Shown here: positions 8,865 through 17,429 of the stretch, in pieces
Layout of the letters: each line of letters begins with the position of its first letter
Position numbering within the stretch: the first letter of the stretch is position 1
Program-made: the position numbers and the translations under genes
The notes under the pieces: model-generated
Database searches by the model: none
Seen by the model: the letters and a program-made list of their open reading frames with translations, nothing else
What the model was told of the DNA's origin: nothing
Assembly: GCA_046296655.1 (NCBI GenBank)
Contig: JBKBLE010000006.1
Coordinates: forward strand, 1 to 64,000
Direction: 5' to 3'
Source: Cloacibacterium sp046296655
GTDB lineage: Bacteria; Bacteroidota; Bacteroidia; Flavobacteriales; Weeksellaceae
Length of the DNA stretch: 64,000 nt

Positions 8865-9671
8865 ATGCTGTTTTCAGTTCTTATAGCACATTACAACAAC
8901 TTTGAATATTTCAAACAATGCTATGAAAGTTTGAAGAACCAAACCTATCAAAATTTTGAAATTATTCTGGTAGATGATTGTTCTAAAGACGGCTCTTTTG
9001 AAAAGATTATAGAACTTACTAAAAATGACGATAGAATAAAAACCTATAAAAACAAAGAAAACAAAGGAGTTGGCTTCACCAAAAAAAGATGTGTAGAGTT
9101 AGCTTCTGGAGAAATATGTGGCTTTGTAGATCCTGATGATGCACTTACTGAAAATGCTATAGAAATTTCTGTAAAAGCTCACAATAACGATTGCATTGCT
9201 ACCTATTCTCAATTTTATTTGTGTGATGAAAACTTAAAAATTAAGAAAATTTTCAAAAACACCACAAAAGTAAAAAACAACAATCCTTTGTTTTTTAATA
9301 TACATTTTGAAGTTGCGCATTTTTTTACTTTTAAAAAAGAAGCATACTTAAGAACAGAAGGGATAAATCCCAATTACAAAGTGGCGGAAGATATTGATTA
9401 TATTCTAAAATTATATGAAATTGGTAGTTTTCAATTTATAAAAAAACCACTTTACTTATACCGCATTCATAAAACAGGGCTTTCTCACGATGAAACAAAA
9501 ACCTATATAAAAAATGAGACTTGGCATACTGTACTACTAAATGCTGCCAAAAGAAGAAATATTAGTAAGCTATTTGGAAAAAAAATTGATGATATAGAAA
9601 ATTTACCCAAATTTATATTCCAAAAAGAGAATACACTTCTAAAAAAAATAAATAGAAAACTCAAATGGTAA
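8865..9671 (+). CDS. GT2 family glycosyltransferase
   Basis: A 268-residue GT2 enzyme: VLIAHYNNFEYF, VDDCSKDGS (36-44) and DPDD (89-92) are the three landmarks of the nucleotide-sugar domain, and KVAEDIDYILKLYEIG is the ED-type acceptor motif. It starts two bases after the previous stop and overlaps the next gene by seven bases. Like its neighbours it is a soluble, membrane-associated enzyme without transmembrane helices. Confidence 0.91.
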   Translation: MLFSVLIAHYNNFEYFKQCYESLKNQTYQNFEIILVDDCSKDGSFEKIIELTKNDDRIKTYKNKENKGVGFTKKRCVELASGEICGFVDPDDALTENAIEISVKAHNNDCIATYSQFYLCDENLKIKKIFKNTTKVKNNNPLFFNIHFEVAHFFTFKKEAYLRTEGINPNYKVAEDIDYILKLYEIGSFQFIKKPLYLYRIHKTGLSHDETKTYIKNETWHTVLLNAAKRRNISKLFGKKIDDIENLPKFIFQKENTLLKKINRKLKW

Positions 9672-10684
9672 ATATCTTCATCAAATCTTTTAACCGCCCG
9701 TTTTACTTAGATCGCTGTTTGCAAAGCATAGAAAACTTTGTAGAAGGGGATTTTTGCGTAAAAGTGCTTGATGATGGAACTCCAGAAATTTATCTTTCTA
9801 AAATCAAAGAAAAGCATCCAAAAATAGAAATCATAAAATCTGAAAATTATCAAAATAAAGTTGCAGCAATTGCAGAAAACTTACAATCTGGAAAGGAAAT
9901 TGACGGCTTCACTATTCCTACCAATTTATGGTACAGAGCTGCAAAAAACGCTTCGGATTACTTTATCATGATAGAAGATGATGTTTGGTTTACCCACAAA
10001 ATAAACGTGAATGATTTACAAGAAGCTTGTAAAAAAAATCAAATTTCACTGCTAAAATTAGGTTGGTTAGGCAACAAAAAGGACGATGAATTTGTAGAAA
10101 TTTCAGAAATCACAGAAGAAATTCTTCGAGTGGAACCGAAAAATTTACTCCTTTTTCCAGAATTTTTTAACGATTTATTCTTTTATAATAAATTCAAGTT
10201 TTTTACCATTCTTTACAAATTAGGAATCGTAGATAACGCCACCAAACGAAAGTATTGGGCGCTCAATTCTATTTTGATGGGATTTTGGCAAAAAGAATAT
10301 TGGCTACACATTTGGAAAAACGCCAAAGGAAAGGTAGATGAAAAACAACAACTTAGAAACGCTTCTAATTATTACCGAAAGCATCAAAACAATCCTAATT
10401 TTATCGCAAGATTAGAAAAAGAAGCACTGAAAACCACTTTCCAATCTTCGGCTACCAATTCTTACCATAAATACGGTGATGATTTTGATGTGAATTACTT
10501 CAATCATCTCATCAATCAAGCTTGGCTCAATGGTAGTTTTGATGAAATGCAAAATTTCCCTAGAGATTTTTCTTTAGAATATTTTGAGAAATTTTTAAAT
10601 GAAAAAATAGATAAAACAGCATTTAGAAATTGGGTGCTAAAATTTAAAAATCAGTACAAAAATTTAGGCTGTGAAGTAGAATAA
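9665..10684 (+). CDS. GT2-like glycosyltransferase
   Basis: A 339-residue protein that looks like a divergent GT-A enzyme. MVNIFIKSFNRPFYL opens like GT2, VLDDGTPE (34-41) replaces the usual DDGS, and IMIEDDVWF (101-109) supplies the acidic metal site. It lacks the clear acceptor ED motif. The second half is rich in Lys, Asn and aromatic residues and not recognised. Stop and next start share the sequence TAATG, so translation of the two genes is probably coupled. Confidence 0.8.
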   Translation: MVNIFIKSFNRPFYLDRCLQSIENFVEGDFCVKVLDDGTPEIYLSKIKEKHPKIEIIKSENYQNKVAAIAENLQSGKEIDGFTIPTNLWYRAAKNASDYFIMIEDDVWFTHKINVNDLQEACKKNQISLLKLGWLGNKKDDEFVEISEITEEILRVEPKNLLLFPEFFNDLFFYNKFKFFTILYKLGIVDNATKRKYWALNSILMGFWQKEYWLHIWKNAKGKVDEKQQLRNASNYYRKHQNNPNFIARLEKEALKTTFQSSATNSYHKYGDDFDVNYFNHLINQAWLNGSFDEMQNFPRDFSLEYFEKFLNEKIDKTAFRNWVLKFKNQYKNLGCEVE

Positions 10685-11850
10685 TGGAGAATCAAAAAAA
10701 AATAAAAGTTCTTTTTAGGCTTCGCTCATTAGAAATGGGCGGGGTTCCTAGAGTGGTCCTGGATTTATTGAGAAATTTACCCAAGGATAAATTTGATTTT
10801 ACCTTGATGCTCAATTTGTATCAAGGCGAATTGGTTACCGAAATTCCGAAAGACATTAAACTCATCGTGGTAGAAAAAGGCCGTGAACAAATGTCGAAAA
10901 ATCCTTTTATCCAAAAAATTCAACTCGGATTAAGAAGGCTAAAACTAGAAATTTATGACCATTTTCCTTCCGTTTTATATGCTTTAAAAGTAAAGGAAGA
11001 TTTTGACATAGAAGTTTCGCCAGGTTATGCAGAATTTGAAATGGTGCTGAATTCTCCCAACAAAAAATCTAGAAAAATCGGCTGGTTTCACACTGATGTA
11101 AGTTTTGATCCAGATCAAAAAAGAGTCATGAAACGCATCAATTTGATGAAAAAATTCGACTGGATGATTTTTGGTGCTGCGCAAACCAGACAAGTGATAG
11201 AAGATTTGTACGGTGTTTCTTATCCGAAAAGTTCTGTGATTTATAATGTGATAAAACTTCCAGAAGTAAGAAAAAAAGCAGAAGAATTTCAAACTGATTT
11301 CGATATAAGACCTACTTTTATTTCCATAGGAAGATTGCACCACAGAAAAGGCTATGCAGAACTGATGAAAGTTCATCGCAGACTTTTAGACGAAAATTTG
11401 ATGCATTCTATCGCTGTAATTGGTGGCGGAAACGAGATGGAAAATTTGAAAAATCAAGCGAAAGAATTGGGTGTAGAAAAAACCTTTTTGCTTCTAGATT
11501 CTCAAAAAAACCCTTGGCCTTACGTAAAAGCGGCTGATTATTTTGTACTTCCTTCAAAATCTGAAAGTTACCCTTTGACCATTGGCGAAGTAATGGGATT
11601 GCACAAACCGATTATTTCTACCAACGTGGGCGGAATTCCAGAAATGATAGATGATGGAAAAGACGGAATTTTAGTTAAATTTGATGAAAATGAAATTTTT
11701 GAAGCCATGAAAAGGTTTCTTACCGAACCAGAATTGGTCAAAAAAATTACAGAAGGAACGCTCTCTGCCGATGAAAAATTTGATGAAAAGAAAATCTATC
11801 AACAAGTCACCGAAGTTTTTGAACAACAATATAATTTATTGAATAAGTGA
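10684..11850 (+). CDS. GT4 family glycosyltransferase
   Basis: A 388-residue GT-B enzyme. The N-terminal domain contains LEMGGVPRVVLD (the glycine loop that contacts the acceptor/donor) and GWFHTDVSF; the C-terminal domain has ISIGRLHHRKGY (donor diphosphate contacts) and SKSESYPLTIGEVMG with the E-x7-E donor-binding signature. It starts inside the stop codon of the preceding gene (TAATG). Sixty bases of non-coding sequence follow. The related gene at 15513 has the same architecture, so the two may be paralogues acting on successive sugars. Confidence 0.92.
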   Translation: MENQKKIKVLFRLRSLEMGGVPRVVLDLLRNLPKDKFDFTLMLNLYQGELVTEIPKDIKLIVVEKGREQMSKNPFIQKIQLGLRRLKLEIYDHFPSVLYALKVKEDFDIEVSPGYAEFEMVLNSPNKKSRKIGWFHTDVSFDPDQKRVMKRINLMKKFDWMIFGAAQTRQVIEDLYGVSYPKSSVIYNVIKLPEVRKKAEEFQTDFDIRPTFISIGRLHHRKGYAELMKVHRRLLDENLMHSIAVIGGGNEMENLKNQAKELGVEKTFLLLDSQKNPWPYVKAADYFVLPSKSESYPLTIGEVMGLHKPIISTNVGGIPEMIDDGKDGILVKFDENEIFEAMKRFLTEPELVKKITEGTLSADEKFDEKKIYQQVTEVFEQQYNLLNK

Positions 11851-11910
11851 AATTATTCCTTCGGAAAAGTGAATTGTGAATTTTAAAAATTTCAAAACTT
11901 GTAAACACAA

Positions 11911-12825
11911 ATGAAAAAAATTACCATTATCACGCCTACTTACAATCGGGCAAAAACGCTTCCAAAGGTTTTTGAATCTCTTCTCAATCAGAGTTTCAAA
12001 GATTTTCTTTGGATTATTTTAGATGATGGTTCCACGGATAATACTGAGAAAGTGGTGGAGAATTTCCAACTGCTGAATCCTTTTTTTGAAATTATTTATA
12101 AAAAAGATAAAAACCGTCATAAATTTCTAACGGTTTTAGAAGGCGTAAAAATGGTGAAAACACCTTATTTTATGGTGGTAGATTCTGATGATGCATATCC
12201 AGAAGACGCTTTAGAAACTTTAATTTCTGAAGTTGAAAAAATAGAAAATCAAGACGATTATATTTCTGTGATGGGACTTTCTGCTGATGAAAACGGTAAA
12301 ATTGTTGGCGATAAATATCCAAATAATGGTTTTGATGGAAGCATTTTCGAGATGCGCTACAAATACAAAGTTAGAGGAGATAAATTCGGGATTTTTATTA
12401 CCAAAACCTATCAAAGAGAAATTTCCGGCAAAGATTTTAGTCATTATGAAGGCAAAGGTTACATTCCGCAAAGTGTGATTTTCAATGAGTATGACGCTAG
12501 AGGAATTAAGACCAGATTTGTGAATAAAATAGTGCGATTTTACCTAAAAGATGATGATGATGCAGCTTCTGTTTCAAATACAAGATGGAGCGGAAAAAAT
12601 CTTTTTGGATTGACAGAAGGTCATCTTTCATTCTTAAACGCTTACGGGAATCAATTGTTTTTTTATCCAAAAGCATTGCTCAGAAACATAATTGGTTACC
12701 AAACCTATGCTTTAAAAAGTGGAAGAGGAATTTTTAGAATTATTGCAGATGTTAAAAATCCATGGATTAAAGTTTTGGGAATTTTGACTTTTCCTTTTTC
12801 ATTTATTTATCAGAAATTAAAATAA
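11911..12825 (+). CDS. GT2 family glycosyltransferase
   Basis: A 304-residue GT2 enzyme with TIITPTYNRA, LDDGSTDNT (37-45) and VVDSDDAYPED (89-99). It belongs to the flavobacterial subgroup with a basic C-terminal tail that may sit on the membrane. Stop and next start overlap as TAATG. Its base composition is less AT-rich than that of the genes at 1013-2864 and 12825-15479, hinting that the locus is a patchwork. Confidence 0.92.
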   Translation: MKKITIITPTYNRAKTLPKVFESLLNQSFKDFLWIILDDGSTDNTEKVVENFQLLNPFFEIIYKKDKNRHKFLTVLEGVKMVKTPYFMVVDSDDAYPEDALETLISEVEKIENQDDYISVMGLSADENGKIVGDKYPNNGFDGSIFEMRYKYKVRGDKFGIFITKTYQREISGKDFSHYEGKGYIPQSVIFNEYDARGIKTRFVNKIVRFYLKDDDDAASVSNTRWSGKNLFGLTEGHLSFLNAYGNQLFFYPKALLRNIIGYQTYALKSGRGIFRIIADVKNPWIKVLGILTFPFSFIYQKLK

Positions 12826-13961
12826 TGGAAAACTCCAAAAAAATATTGTTGGTTTACTATAAACTCTTCAAACCAGGTGGTGTTGCCAAGGTTCTTACCA
12901 ATCTTGCTAATGCTTTATCAGAACAAGGATATACTGTAGAAATTCTTTTATTAATAAATGAAAGAGAGCATTTTTACCCTTTAAACCCTAATATTAAAGT
13001 TCACAATATAGATACTTTTTCACATTGGGCATGGAAAATTTGCGAATTCAATGTAAAATACCTGAGATTTGTCCCAAAAATCAGAAATATCAATTCATAC
13101 ATTTACCATATTGGTGTTTTTCTGATGCTTAGAAATTGGATGAGAAAAAACCATCAACATTATGACACTGTCATTTCTGCTTGGTATAAACTGTCTTCTT
13201 TCTTGGCTTTAAATAAAAAAGTTAGTCACAAAATCATAGCTTGGGAACATGTTTCCTATGAAACTGGAGGAATTCTTTTTAAAGATACTTTGAGAAGATA
13301 TTACAAAAATCTGAAAGGAATTGTTTGCATTAACTCTCCTGCTATAGAACATTACAAGCAGTATAACAAAACCTATTATATTCCTAATATTATAGGAGAG
13401 CCTTTTGAGAATCAAGAGAAAATCAATTTTAAAGACAAAGAAAATCTTATTTCTTTTGTAGGAAGGCTAGACCGAGAAAAAAATGTAATAACACTTCTTG
13501 AAATCTTCAAAGAAGCCAATATACCCTCTGATTGGAAGTTGCAAATAATTGGAGATGGTAACGAAAAAAATAATTTGGAAAAATTTGTAGAAGAAAATCA
13601 ATTACAAGATTGTGTAATTTTCTACGGTACTAAAACTTCTGATGAAATTTTAGAATTGCTTAAAAAATCTAAAATCTTTGGATTTACATCACTTAAAGAA
13701 GCTTTCGGGAATGTTTTAGTTGAAGCTCTATTTTGTAGTAATGCTATTATTTCCTACAACTGTAACTATGGCCCAAGTGATATTGTTAAAAACAATTCAG
13801 GGTTTTTAATTGATGTAAACAATAAAGAAGATTTTATCCAAAAACTAGAAATGCTTGCTAATTCTGATGAAAAATTAGAAAAGATGATGGAAAGCGCATC
13901 TAAAGAAGCACAAAACTGGAAACAAAATGAAATTCTGAAAAAATGGCAAGAAATAATCTAA
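12825..13961 (+). CDS. GT4 family glycosyltransferase
   Basis: A 378-residue GT-B enzyme. KPGGVAKVLTNLA is the N-terminal glycine loop, SFVGRLDREKN starts the donor-binding half, and SLKEAFGNVLVEAL is the E-x7-E signature, followed by SYNCNYGPSDI, which contacts the nucleotide in this subgroup. The last 19 bases overlap the deacetylase gene that follows, so the two are probably made together. Sugar specificity is not visible. Confidence 0.92.
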   Translation: MENSKKILLVYYKLFKPGGVAKVLTNLANALSEQGYTVEILLLINEREHFYPLNPNIKVHNIDTFSHWAWKICEFNVKYLRFVPKIRNINSYIYHIGVFLMLRNWMRKNHQHYDTVISAWYKLSSFLALNKKVSHKIIAWEHVSYETGGILFKDTLRRYYKNLKGIVCINSPAIEHYKQYNKTYYIPNIIGEPFENQEKINFKDKENLISFVGRLDREKNVITLLEIFKEANIPSDWKLQIIGDGNEKNNLEKFVEENQLQDCVIFYGTKTSDEILELLKKSKIFGFTSLKEAFGNVLVEALFCSNAIISYNCNYGPSDIVKNNSGFLIDVNNKEDFIQKLEMLANSDEKLEKMMESASKEAQNWKQNEILKKWQEII

Positions 13962-14788
13962 GAACGATAAAGCTGAAAATCAGGATTTTAAAAAATAAAA
14001 TTCTCTGGTGCTTTTGTGAGATAAAATCTAAATTATCTAACAAAAAAATTATTGATTCAGAATTAATCATTCCCGATTCTGATTTGAAAAACATTTTGAT
14101 ACTTGCCCCTCATGCTGATGACGAGTGGATTGGCTGTAGCCAAGTAATTTCTAAAGCAGAAGAATCTACAGTTTATTATTACAATTTTTTGGGAAAAAAT
14201 TATCATCAAGAAAACGAAACAATAAGACAGAACGAGATAAGAAATGTAAGTAAGAAAACTGGTTTTAAACTAATAGTTTCTACAAATAGAGAAAATCATT
14301 CGGATTTAAAAGAACTTATTTTAGAAAATAATTTTACTGCTATTTTTATCCCTTTTCCGTTAGATTGGCATCCGGAACATATAAAAGTGAATGACATTGC
14401 TTTAGAAATTCTCAAAAAAATAGATTTATCCGTACCTCTTTACTTTTATCATATTTCTGTACCAACTCCAGAAAGTATGAAAAATTGTTATTATTTGCCT
14501 CTTTCTAAAAAGGAAATTCAAACTAAAATAAAAATATTTGACGATTGCTATATCTCCCAAAAAAATACACCCATTAGAAGGTTTGCCATTCAAAATGTAA
14601 TTTGGGCACAATCTCAAAATTTTTATGCTGCTGAAGTATTTGCCAAATGTTCTCTTTTAGAATGGGAATTATTTTTGAATTTTGTAAAAGAACAAAAAAA
14701 CGAGATTGAAAATAGCATCCATTTAATAGATTATCCATTTAAAATAAGAGAATACAGCGACAAAATATTTTTAAAATTCAATACCTAA
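13943..14788 (+). CDS. PIG-L/LmbE family deacetylase
   Basis: A 281-residue member of the PIG-L family, zinc enzymes that remove N-acetyl groups from GlcNAc-type sugars. APHADDEWIG (55-64) holds the zinc-binding His/Asp and the catalytic Asp, and DWHPEH (about 141-146) supplies the third zinc ligand. There is no signal peptide, so a cytoplasmic, lipid-linked or nucleotide-linked substrate is likely. It overlaps the upstream GT4 gene by 19 bases and lies ten bases before a methyltransferase-like gene, which suggests that the three act on the same residue of the glycan. Confidence 0.85.
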   Translation: MARNNLRTIKLKIRILKNKILWCFCEIKSKLSNKKIIDSELIIPDSDLKNILILAPHADDEWIGCSQVISKAEESTVYYYNFLGKNYHQENETIRQNEIRNVSKKTGFKLIVSTNRENHSDLKELILENNFTAIFIPFPLDWHPEHIKVNDIALEILKKIDLSVPLYFYHISVPTPESMKNCYYLPLSKKEIQTKIKIFDDCYISQKNTPIRRFAIQNVIWAQSQNFYAAEVFAKCSLLEWELFLNFVKEQKNEIENSIHLIDYPFKIREYSDKIFLKFNT

Positions 14789-14798
14789 AAACACAAAT

Positions 14799-15479
14799 AT
14801 GCTTGTAGAAGAATCTATCTGGATTGCCGAAAAAATAAAAGAAATTCTTCCCGAAGAACCTTTCCCTGTGCTTAATATAGGCAGTTCAACTCTTGTCTAT
14901 AGAACGAAAAAACAGCCATTTATACAAAATAATATTTTTAATCTTTTTTCAGACGAAAAAAAACAAGTTATCCATCTCGACATGAAAGAAGATGAAGGTA
15001 TAGACTTGGTTGGAGATTTATCTGATGAAAATTTCAGAAACGAAGTGAAAAAACTGAAACCAAAACTCATTCTCTGCAATAATATTTTGATGTATCTCAA
15101 CAAAAATACCAGAAAAGAATTATCCAAAATATTATTTGAAATTTTAGACGAAAATGGCTATCTTATTATTACCAATTCTTTGGTATTTCCTCCGTCACCA
15201 GACCCTGTGGAAGCTTATTACAGAGCAACCCCTGAAAAAATGTATAAAAGTCTTTTTGCTAATTTTTATTTAATTGATCAAAATATAGCGAAAACAGAAT
15301 ATAGTTTTTATAAATTTTTACAATCTAAACCCAAATTAATTTTAATAAAATTATTGAGATTTTTTATGCCTTGGTACAAAAGTAAAGAATGGTGGTTTAT
15401 GCTAAAATATTATTTATCGGGGATTAAAAAAAATTATTCTGCTACCTGTTTGTTTTTAAAAAAAGAAACCAATGTATAA
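14799..15479 (+). CDS. Class I SAM methyltransferase-like protein
   Basis: A 226-residue protein with the layout of a small Rossmann-fold methyltransferase: FPVLNIGSST (21-30) stands where motif I normally binds SAM, VIHLDMKEDEGID is the motif II region, LILCNNILMYL is motif IV and GYLIITNSL is motif VI. Motif I lacks the usual GxGxG, so either SAM binding is unusual or the protein is a non-catalytic relative. It is in line with the deacetylase before it. A role in modifying the surface glycan is inferred from position only. Confidence 0.65.
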   Translation: MLVEESIWIAEKIKEILPEEPFPVLNIGSSTLVYRTKKQPFIQNNIFNLFSDEKKQVIHLDMKEDEGIDLVGDLSDENFRNEVKKLKPKLILCNNILMYLNKNTRKELSKILFEILDENGYLIITNSLVFPPSPDPVEAYYRATPEKMYKSLFANFYLIDQNIAKTEYSFYKFLQSKPKLILIKLLRFFMPWYKSKEWWFMLKYYLSGIKKNYSATCLFLKKETNV

Positions 15480-15512
15480 AAATCATATATTGTATTGTTA
15501 AATTTTAAGGTT

Positions 15513-16664
15513 TTGGAAAAGAAAAAAATCCTTATCAGAATTGGTTCTCTGCGCCATGGTGGCGCAGAAAAAGTTCTGGTGACTTTTCTTAAAAATCTTC
15601 CGAAAGATAAGTATGAAATCGATTTACTGCTGAATTTATACTCTGGGAAATATCTTGCAGAAGTTCCTAATTGGATTAATGTACTTTACCTGAACAAAGG
15701 TGAAATGATTACCACCAACAGAATTCAAGATATTCCCAAGAAAGCATATCGTGTTTTGTATCAAAAATTATTGAAAATATTTCCGAAAATTCTCTATTCT
15801 ACGATTCTAAAAAACAAAAAATATGATGTAGAATTTGCTGCCATTCACGGAATGAGAGATGACATTCTGAATTCTCCTATCAAATCTTCTAAAAAAATCG
15901 TTTGGATTCACAATGACTTGAGAAAAACCGAATTTCACAACTATACCGACCAAGAAATTCGCAAGTTTTTTGGCTTTGATAAAATCATGGTGATTTCTGA
16001 ACACATCCAAAAAGATTTTGAAAATTTAGCCCAAAACGAAGTCGAAAAATCTAAAATCGTGAGGATTTATAATCCTTTAGATACAAATGAGATTTTGAAT
16101 AAGTCAGATGCTTCGACTCCGCTCAGCATGACAAATCATCCACCAACCTTTGTTTCGGTGGGAACTGTTTTCCCTCAAAAAGGCTTTGATAGATTGTTGA
16201 AAGTTCATAAAAAATTACTTGATGAAGGGTTTAAACATCGGATTCAAATCATTGGCGATGGCTATGATTTTGAAAATATTAAAAATTTAAAAACGGAATT
16301 AGGAGCTAACGAAACCGCAGAAATGTTGGGCTTTACAGACAATCCTTATCCTTATTTCAAAGCAGCAGATTTTTATATTTTGAGCTCTAGATATGAAGGA
16401 TTTCCTACGGTTTTGTTTGAAGCCATCACTTTGAAGAAAAATATTATTGCCACAGATGTTTCTGGTGTGAGAGAAATGTTAGAAAAAGGGAAATTAGGTC
16501 TTATTGTAGCGAATTCAGAAGAAGGAATTTACCAAGGAATGAAAAAAGCATTGACTGAACCTGAATTTTTTGAACAATATCAAGAAAATCTGAAAGACTA
16601 TAAAATGCCGTTCAACCTAGAAAATTCTGTGAATAAAATTATGGAAATTATTGACTACTACTAA
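15513..16664 (+). CDS. GT4 family glycosyltransferase
   Basis: A GT-B enzyme of 383 residues from TTG 15513; a second TTG at 15495 would add six. No ATG fits, and AAGG shortly before 15513 favours that start. LRHGGAEKVLV is the N-terminal glycine loop; VSVGTVFPQKGFDRL and SSRYEGFPTVLFEA form the donor-binding half with the E-x7-E signature. About ten residues (KSDASTPLSMTN region), encoded around 16107-16132, are the translation of a dispersed repeat arm inserted between the two domains. The gene is intact and ends the tight glycosyltransferase run. Confidence 0.9.
   Translation: MEKKKILIRIGSLRHGGAEKVLVTFLKNLPKDKYEIDLLLNLYSGKYLAEVPNWINVLYLNKGEMITTNRIQDIPKKAYRVLYQKLLKIFPKILYSTILKNKKYDVEFAAIHGMRDDILNSPIKSSKKIVWIHNDLRKTEFHNYTDQEIRKFFGFDKIMVISEHIQKDFENLAQNEVEKSKIVRIYNPLDTNEILNKSDASTPLSMTNHPPTFVSVGTVFPQKGFDRLLKVHKKLLDEGFKHRIQIIGDGYDFENIKNLKTELGANETAEMLGFTDNPYPYFKAADFYILSSRYEGFPTVLFEAITLKKNIIATDVSGVREMLEKGKLGLIVANSEEGIYQGMKKALTEPEFFEQYQENLKDYKMPFNLENSVNKIMEIIDYY
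16107..16132. repeat. Half-arm of the same dispersed repeat inside a GT4 gene
   Basis: On the minus strand this reads GTCATGCTGAGCGGAGTCGA then AGCATC, clearly related to the left arm of the element in mfd (GTCATTCTGAGCGGA). It is in frame and codes for SDASTPLSMT between the two GT-B domains. Confidence 0.7.
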
Positions 16665-16665
16665 A

Positions 16666-16730
16666 TCTCGCAGATTGCGCTGATTAAGCAGATATTTTTT
16701 AATCAGCAAAATCTGCTTAATCAGCGAGAG
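16666..16730. repeat. Imperfect inverted repeat, possible terminator
   Basis: CTCGCAGATTGCGCTGATTA and the later TAATCAGCGAGAG, with AAGCAGAT / ATCTGCTT inside, form a long imperfect stem after the GT4 gene, followed by five T. It could end transcription of the glycosyltransferase run. Similar AATCTGC/AATCAGC spacers are scattered in flavobacterial genomes, so it may be a dispersed repeat. Confidence 0.6.
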
Positions 16731-16736
16731 TTTTTA

Positions 16737-16744
16737 TACATTTG
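16737..16744 (+). promoter_or_regulatory. Bacteroidota -7 promoter box
   Basis: TACATTTG fits TAnnTTTG and ends four bases before the ATG at 16749, implying a leaderless or almost leaderless transcript. No clear -33 TTG is seen. Confidence 0.55.
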
Positions 16745-16748
16745 CCGT

Positions 16749-17303
16749 ATGTCAGAGAAAACAATCATCCAAAAAGATTTTTACAGAGAAAGCGGAAAAT
16801 GGCTTTCAACAGGCGAAATTTGGGTAAAATGCATTAATCCTAATTTGCATTACGTTTATCTTTTGAGAAAATGTCAACAACACTCCAAGAAATCGGTTTT
16901 CGGAATTTTTTGGAGATTCGTTTTGCGCCATCATCAGATTAAATATGGTTTTCAAATTTATCCAGAAACTCAAATTGGAGAAGGTTTCTATCTAGGACAT
17001 TGGGGAACGGTGGTGATTAATCCAAAAGTAAAAATTGGCAAAAACTGCAATATTATGCAGGGAGTAACCATCGCACAAGCGAACCGAGGGAAACATGAAG
17101 GCGTTCCAGAAATTGGAAACGAGGTCTGGATTGGCACAAATGCTGTCATCGTTGGCAAAATAAAAGTTGGAAATAATGTCTTAATCGCTCCAAATGTTTA
17201 TCTCAACACAGATGTTCCCGACAATTCTGTGGTAGTAGGAAATCCTGCTCAAATTATATCAAAACTTAATGCTACTGAAGATTATATCAATCATAAAGTA
17301 TAA
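16749..17303 (+). CDS. CysE-like hexapeptide O-acetyltransferase
   Basis: A 184-residue acetyltransferase of the serine acetyltransferase-like group common in capsule loci. After a helical N-terminus, QIGEGFYLGHWGTVVINPK starts the left-handed beta-helix, NIMQGVTIAQA holds the loop over the active site, and VPEIGNEVWIGTNAVIVG and PNVYLNTDVPDNSVVVGNP complete the coils. True CysE proteins are longer at the N-terminus and sit near cysteine genes, so sugar O-acetylation is more likely. It has its own promoter box and stands at the right edge of the polysaccharide locus. Confidence 0.85.
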   Translation: MSEKTIIQKDFYRESGKWLSTGEIWVKCINPNLHYVYLLRKCQQHSKKSVFGIFWRFVLRHHQIKYGFQIYPETQIGEGFYLGHWGTVVINPKVKIGKNCNIMQGVTIAQANRGKHEGVPEIGNEVWIGTNAVIVGKIKVGNNVLIAPNVYLNTDVPDNSVVVGNPAQIISKLNATEDYINHKV

Positions 17304-17408
17304 ATTTGCACCACAAACTAGACTGTTAAAAAGTCTTAAAGTCCTTATTTTGGAATAAAAATTGATGCTATCTATCGGAATTTAGATGTATTTAGAAATT
17401 TTTTATTC

Positions 17409-17416
17409 TACATTTG
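17409..17416 (+). promoter_or_regulatory. Bacteroidota -7 promoter box of carbonic anhydrase gene
   Basis: TACATTTG matches TAnnTTTG, 13 bases before the ATG at 17430. It lies at the end of a 126-base spacer otherwise without visible features. Confidence 0.5.
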
Positions 17417-17429
17417 TAAATGAAAAATT

